NCBI GenBank assembly: GCA_002841765.1
Contig: PHAV01000006.1
Location: 153,112-217,111 of the forward strand
Source: Deltaproteobacteria bacterium HGW-Deltaproteobacteria-4
Lineage (GTDB): Bacteria > Desulfobacterota > Desulfuromonadia > Desulfuromonadales > UBA2197
DNA: 64,000 nucleotides
Direction: 5' to 3'
The translations under genes were made by a program, and so were the position numbers. Shown one piece after another: positions 62,416 through 64,000 of this stretch (the first letter of the stretch is position 1; the number at the start of each line of letters is the position of its first letter). The notes below the pieces were generated by a model. That model ran no database searches. It had not been told where the DNA came from and saw nothing but the letters and a program-made list of their open reading frames with translations.

Positions 62416-64000
62416 ATGTCGAAGAAAAAAAACGGCAACATGGATGAAATGCAGCAGTTGATCGACCTCGGCAAAGAGAAGGGCTATCTGACTTACGAAG
62501 ATGTCAACGATCTCCTCCCCGCCGACATGGTCTCTTCCGATCAGATTGACGATGTTATGAGCATGTTCGGCGACATGGACATCGAGGTGGTCGAAGGTGA
62601 CCAGAAGATCTCGCTGAAAGATCCGGCGATTGGCGAAGAGGCCGTCGAGGAGGAAGAAGAGGAAGAGTCGGAGTTTGAAGCCGGCACCCTCGGCCGCACC
62701 AGCGACCCGGTCCGCATGTACCTGCGGGAAATGGGACAGGTCTCGCTCCTCACCCGGGAAGGGGAGGTCGAGATCGCCAAGCGCATTGAAGAGGGGGAGG
62801 TGATGGTGGCGAATGTCATTATCCGTACTCCTATCGCTTTCAAGGATATCATCTCCCTCGGCGATCGCCTCAACAAGGGGCTGACCACTGTTGCCGAGAT
62901 CACCAAGGATTACGAAGAGGAAGAGGGTGCCGATGCGGAAGAACGGCACCGTCTGCGAATAGTCGATCTCATCGATCAGATTCGTGAACTCGATGCCCGA
63001 CTGACGACGCTGCGTGACCGTGAGGCCGCCGAGGTTTCCAAAGAGGAAAAGAAGGCGAACGAGAAGGAGTGCAAAGAGCTCATCGCCCGCATGGGCGAAA
63101 TGATGCGCAAGATCCGTCTCAAGGATTTTCAGGTAGCGAAGATCGTCGACCGCCTCAAAGATCTTGCCGAGCAGGTGAAGAAGGGGAAGAGCGAGGTCAA
63201 GGCTTGCGAAGCTGAGCTCAAACAACCGGAGAAGGAGATCAAGAAGCAGCTCCTGCGTTTGCGCAAAAGTGAAGGAGATGCGCTCAAGCTGTCCAGTGAG
63301 ACGGGTGTGCCGATCGAGGTCTATCTCGCCGTGGAGAAGCGGCTGAAAGGGGCGGAGCGCAAGTTCAAGAAGGTCGAGGAAGAGACCGGCTTCGATCCGG
63401 AAGATCTCCTCGAATCGCTCAAGGAGTTACACAAGGGGGAATGGAAGGCGAAGAAAGCCAAGACGGAGCTGGTCGAGGCCAACCTGCGCCTGGTCGTCTC
63501 CATCGCCAAGAAATACACCAATCGCGGCCTGCAGTTCCTCGACCTGATTCAGGAAGGGAACATCGGCCTGATGAAGGCTGTCGATAAATTCGAATATCAG
63601 CGCGGCTACAAGTTCTCCACTTACGCCACCTGGTGGATTCGTCAGGCGATTACCCGCGCCATCGCCGATCAGGCGCGGACGATTCGTATCCCGGTGCACA
63701 TGATCGAAACGATCAATAAACTGATCCGCACCAGCCGGCAGTTGGTGCAGGAGATCGGCCGCGAGCCGACGCCGGAAGAGATTGCCGAACGGATGGAGCT
63801 GCCGCTGGAGAAGGTGCGTCGTGTCCTCAAGATTGCCAAGGAGCCGATCTCTCTCGAAACGCCCATCGGTGAAGAAGAAGATTCCTCCCTCGGCGATTTC
63901 ATCGAAGACAAGGGAGTCGTATCCCCTCTTGAAGCGGTGATCAAGTCAAATCTGTCAGAGCAGACCTCAAGGGTCCTCTCCACCCTGACGCCGCGCGAAG
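62416..64000 (+). CDS. rpoD: RNA polymerase sigma-70 factor RpoD, 3' end outside window
   Basis: The frame runs from ATG 62416 (after AAGGAG) to the window end with no stop: 528 codons are seen. Region 1.1 begins [20 protein letters not shown]. Region 1.2 is [22 protein letters not shown] long charged non-conserved region spans about 130-345. Region 2 includes [32 protein letters not shown] and [19 protein letters not shown]. Region 3 is [19 protein letters not shown]. Region 4, which reads the -35 element, is cut off. This is the housekeeping sigma factor. Confidence 0.97.
   Translation, partial: MSKKKNGNMDEMQQLIDLGKEKGYLTYEDVNDLLPADMVSSDQIDDVMSMFGDMDIEVVEGDQKISLKDPAIGEEAVEEEEEEESEFEAGTLGRTSDPVRMYLREMGQVSLLTREGEVEIAKRIEEGEVMVANVIIRTPIAFKDIISLGDRLNKGLTTVAEITKDYEEEEGADAEERHRLRIVDLIDQIRELDARLTTLRDREAAEVSKEEKKANEKECKELIARMGEMMRKIRLKDFQVAKIVDRLKDLAEQVKKGKSEVKACEAELKQPEKEIKKQLLRLRKSEGDALKLSSETGVPIEVYLAVEKRLKGAERKFKKVEEETGFDPEDLLESLKELHKGEWKAKKAKTELVEANLRLVVSIAKKYTNRGLQFLDLIQEGNIGLMKAVDKFEYQRGYKFSTYATWWIRQAITRAIADQARTIRIPVHMIETINKLIRTSRQLVQEIGREPTPEEIAERMELPLEKVRRVLKIAKEPISLETPIGEEEDSSLGDFIEDKGVVSPLEAVIKSNLSEQTSRVLSTLTPRE

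Overview
The window looks like a chromosomal segment of a Desulfuromonadales/Geobacterales-type bacterium (an anaerobic, cytochrome-rich relative of Geobacter and Desulfuromonas). This is inferred from the density of multiheme c-type cytochromes with NHL-repeat lipoproteins, the sigma-54 two-component control, and the housekeeping order rho-rpmE-thyX-prfA-prmC-murA-his-mutS2-dnaG-rpoD. No species call is made. Almost all genes lie on the + strand; only one TPR glycosyltransferase-like gene and queH are on the - strand.

Layout. 1-765: 3' end of an OmpA/Pal-type protein with a long Val-Ala-Thr-Pro repeat stalk. 1087-13065: a 12-kb unit with a sigma-54-type promoter in front and a terminator behind. 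It encodes a 13-15-heme cytochrome, an NHL lipoprotein, a 5-heme lipoprotein, a large beta-barrel, a second NHL lipoprotein, a 10-12-heme cytochrome, and then a PhnD-like periplasmic binding protein, a histidine kinase and a sigma-54 activator. 13398-17517: a second sigma-54-type promoter, a tetraheme cytochrome resembling the OmcE family of filament-forming cytochromes, a 12-heme secreted cytochrome and a strong terminator. 17741-30467: a glycan cluster (TMTC-like TPR membrane protein, Wzx-type flippase, two radical SAM proteins, DegT aminotransferase, methyltransferase, four glycosyltransferases). It is closed by a second TMTC-like paralogue on the opposite strand (30683-32884). 33168-36440: a surface lipoprotein with Ig, CARDB and P domains, a small outer-membrane barrel, and queH. 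36689-64000: core genes lon, thiL, cheR, lolA, yajQ, rimO, gluQ, rho, rpmE, thyX, prfA, prmC, murA, the his operon, yqeY, cvpA, mutS2, dnaG and 5' rpoD (cut by the window end).

How it may work together (inference). The first unit has the parts of a porin-cytochrome conduit across the outer membrane, with its own sensory system at its 3' end, so activation could be self-reinforcing. The neighbouring operon supplies candidate extracellular electron carriers, one of them nanowire-like, and the adjoining glycan cluster could supply a sugar coat or polysaccharide matrix for them. The binding protein next to the kinase ends in Cys-X3-Cys-His, so the sensor may itself bind heme or metal.

Non-coding structure is rich: a family of double-hairpin elements bounded by GTAGGGGC/GCCCCTAC sits between his genes and elsewhere. 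A two-part repeat (short GTTAC palindrome plus long hairpin) occurs at 13.2 and 30.5 kb. There is a 103-bp inverted repeat near 41.8 kb, and three separate runs of four heptanucleotides lie inside coding genes of the glycan region. No tRNA, rRNA, CRISPR array, transposase or integrase was recognised.
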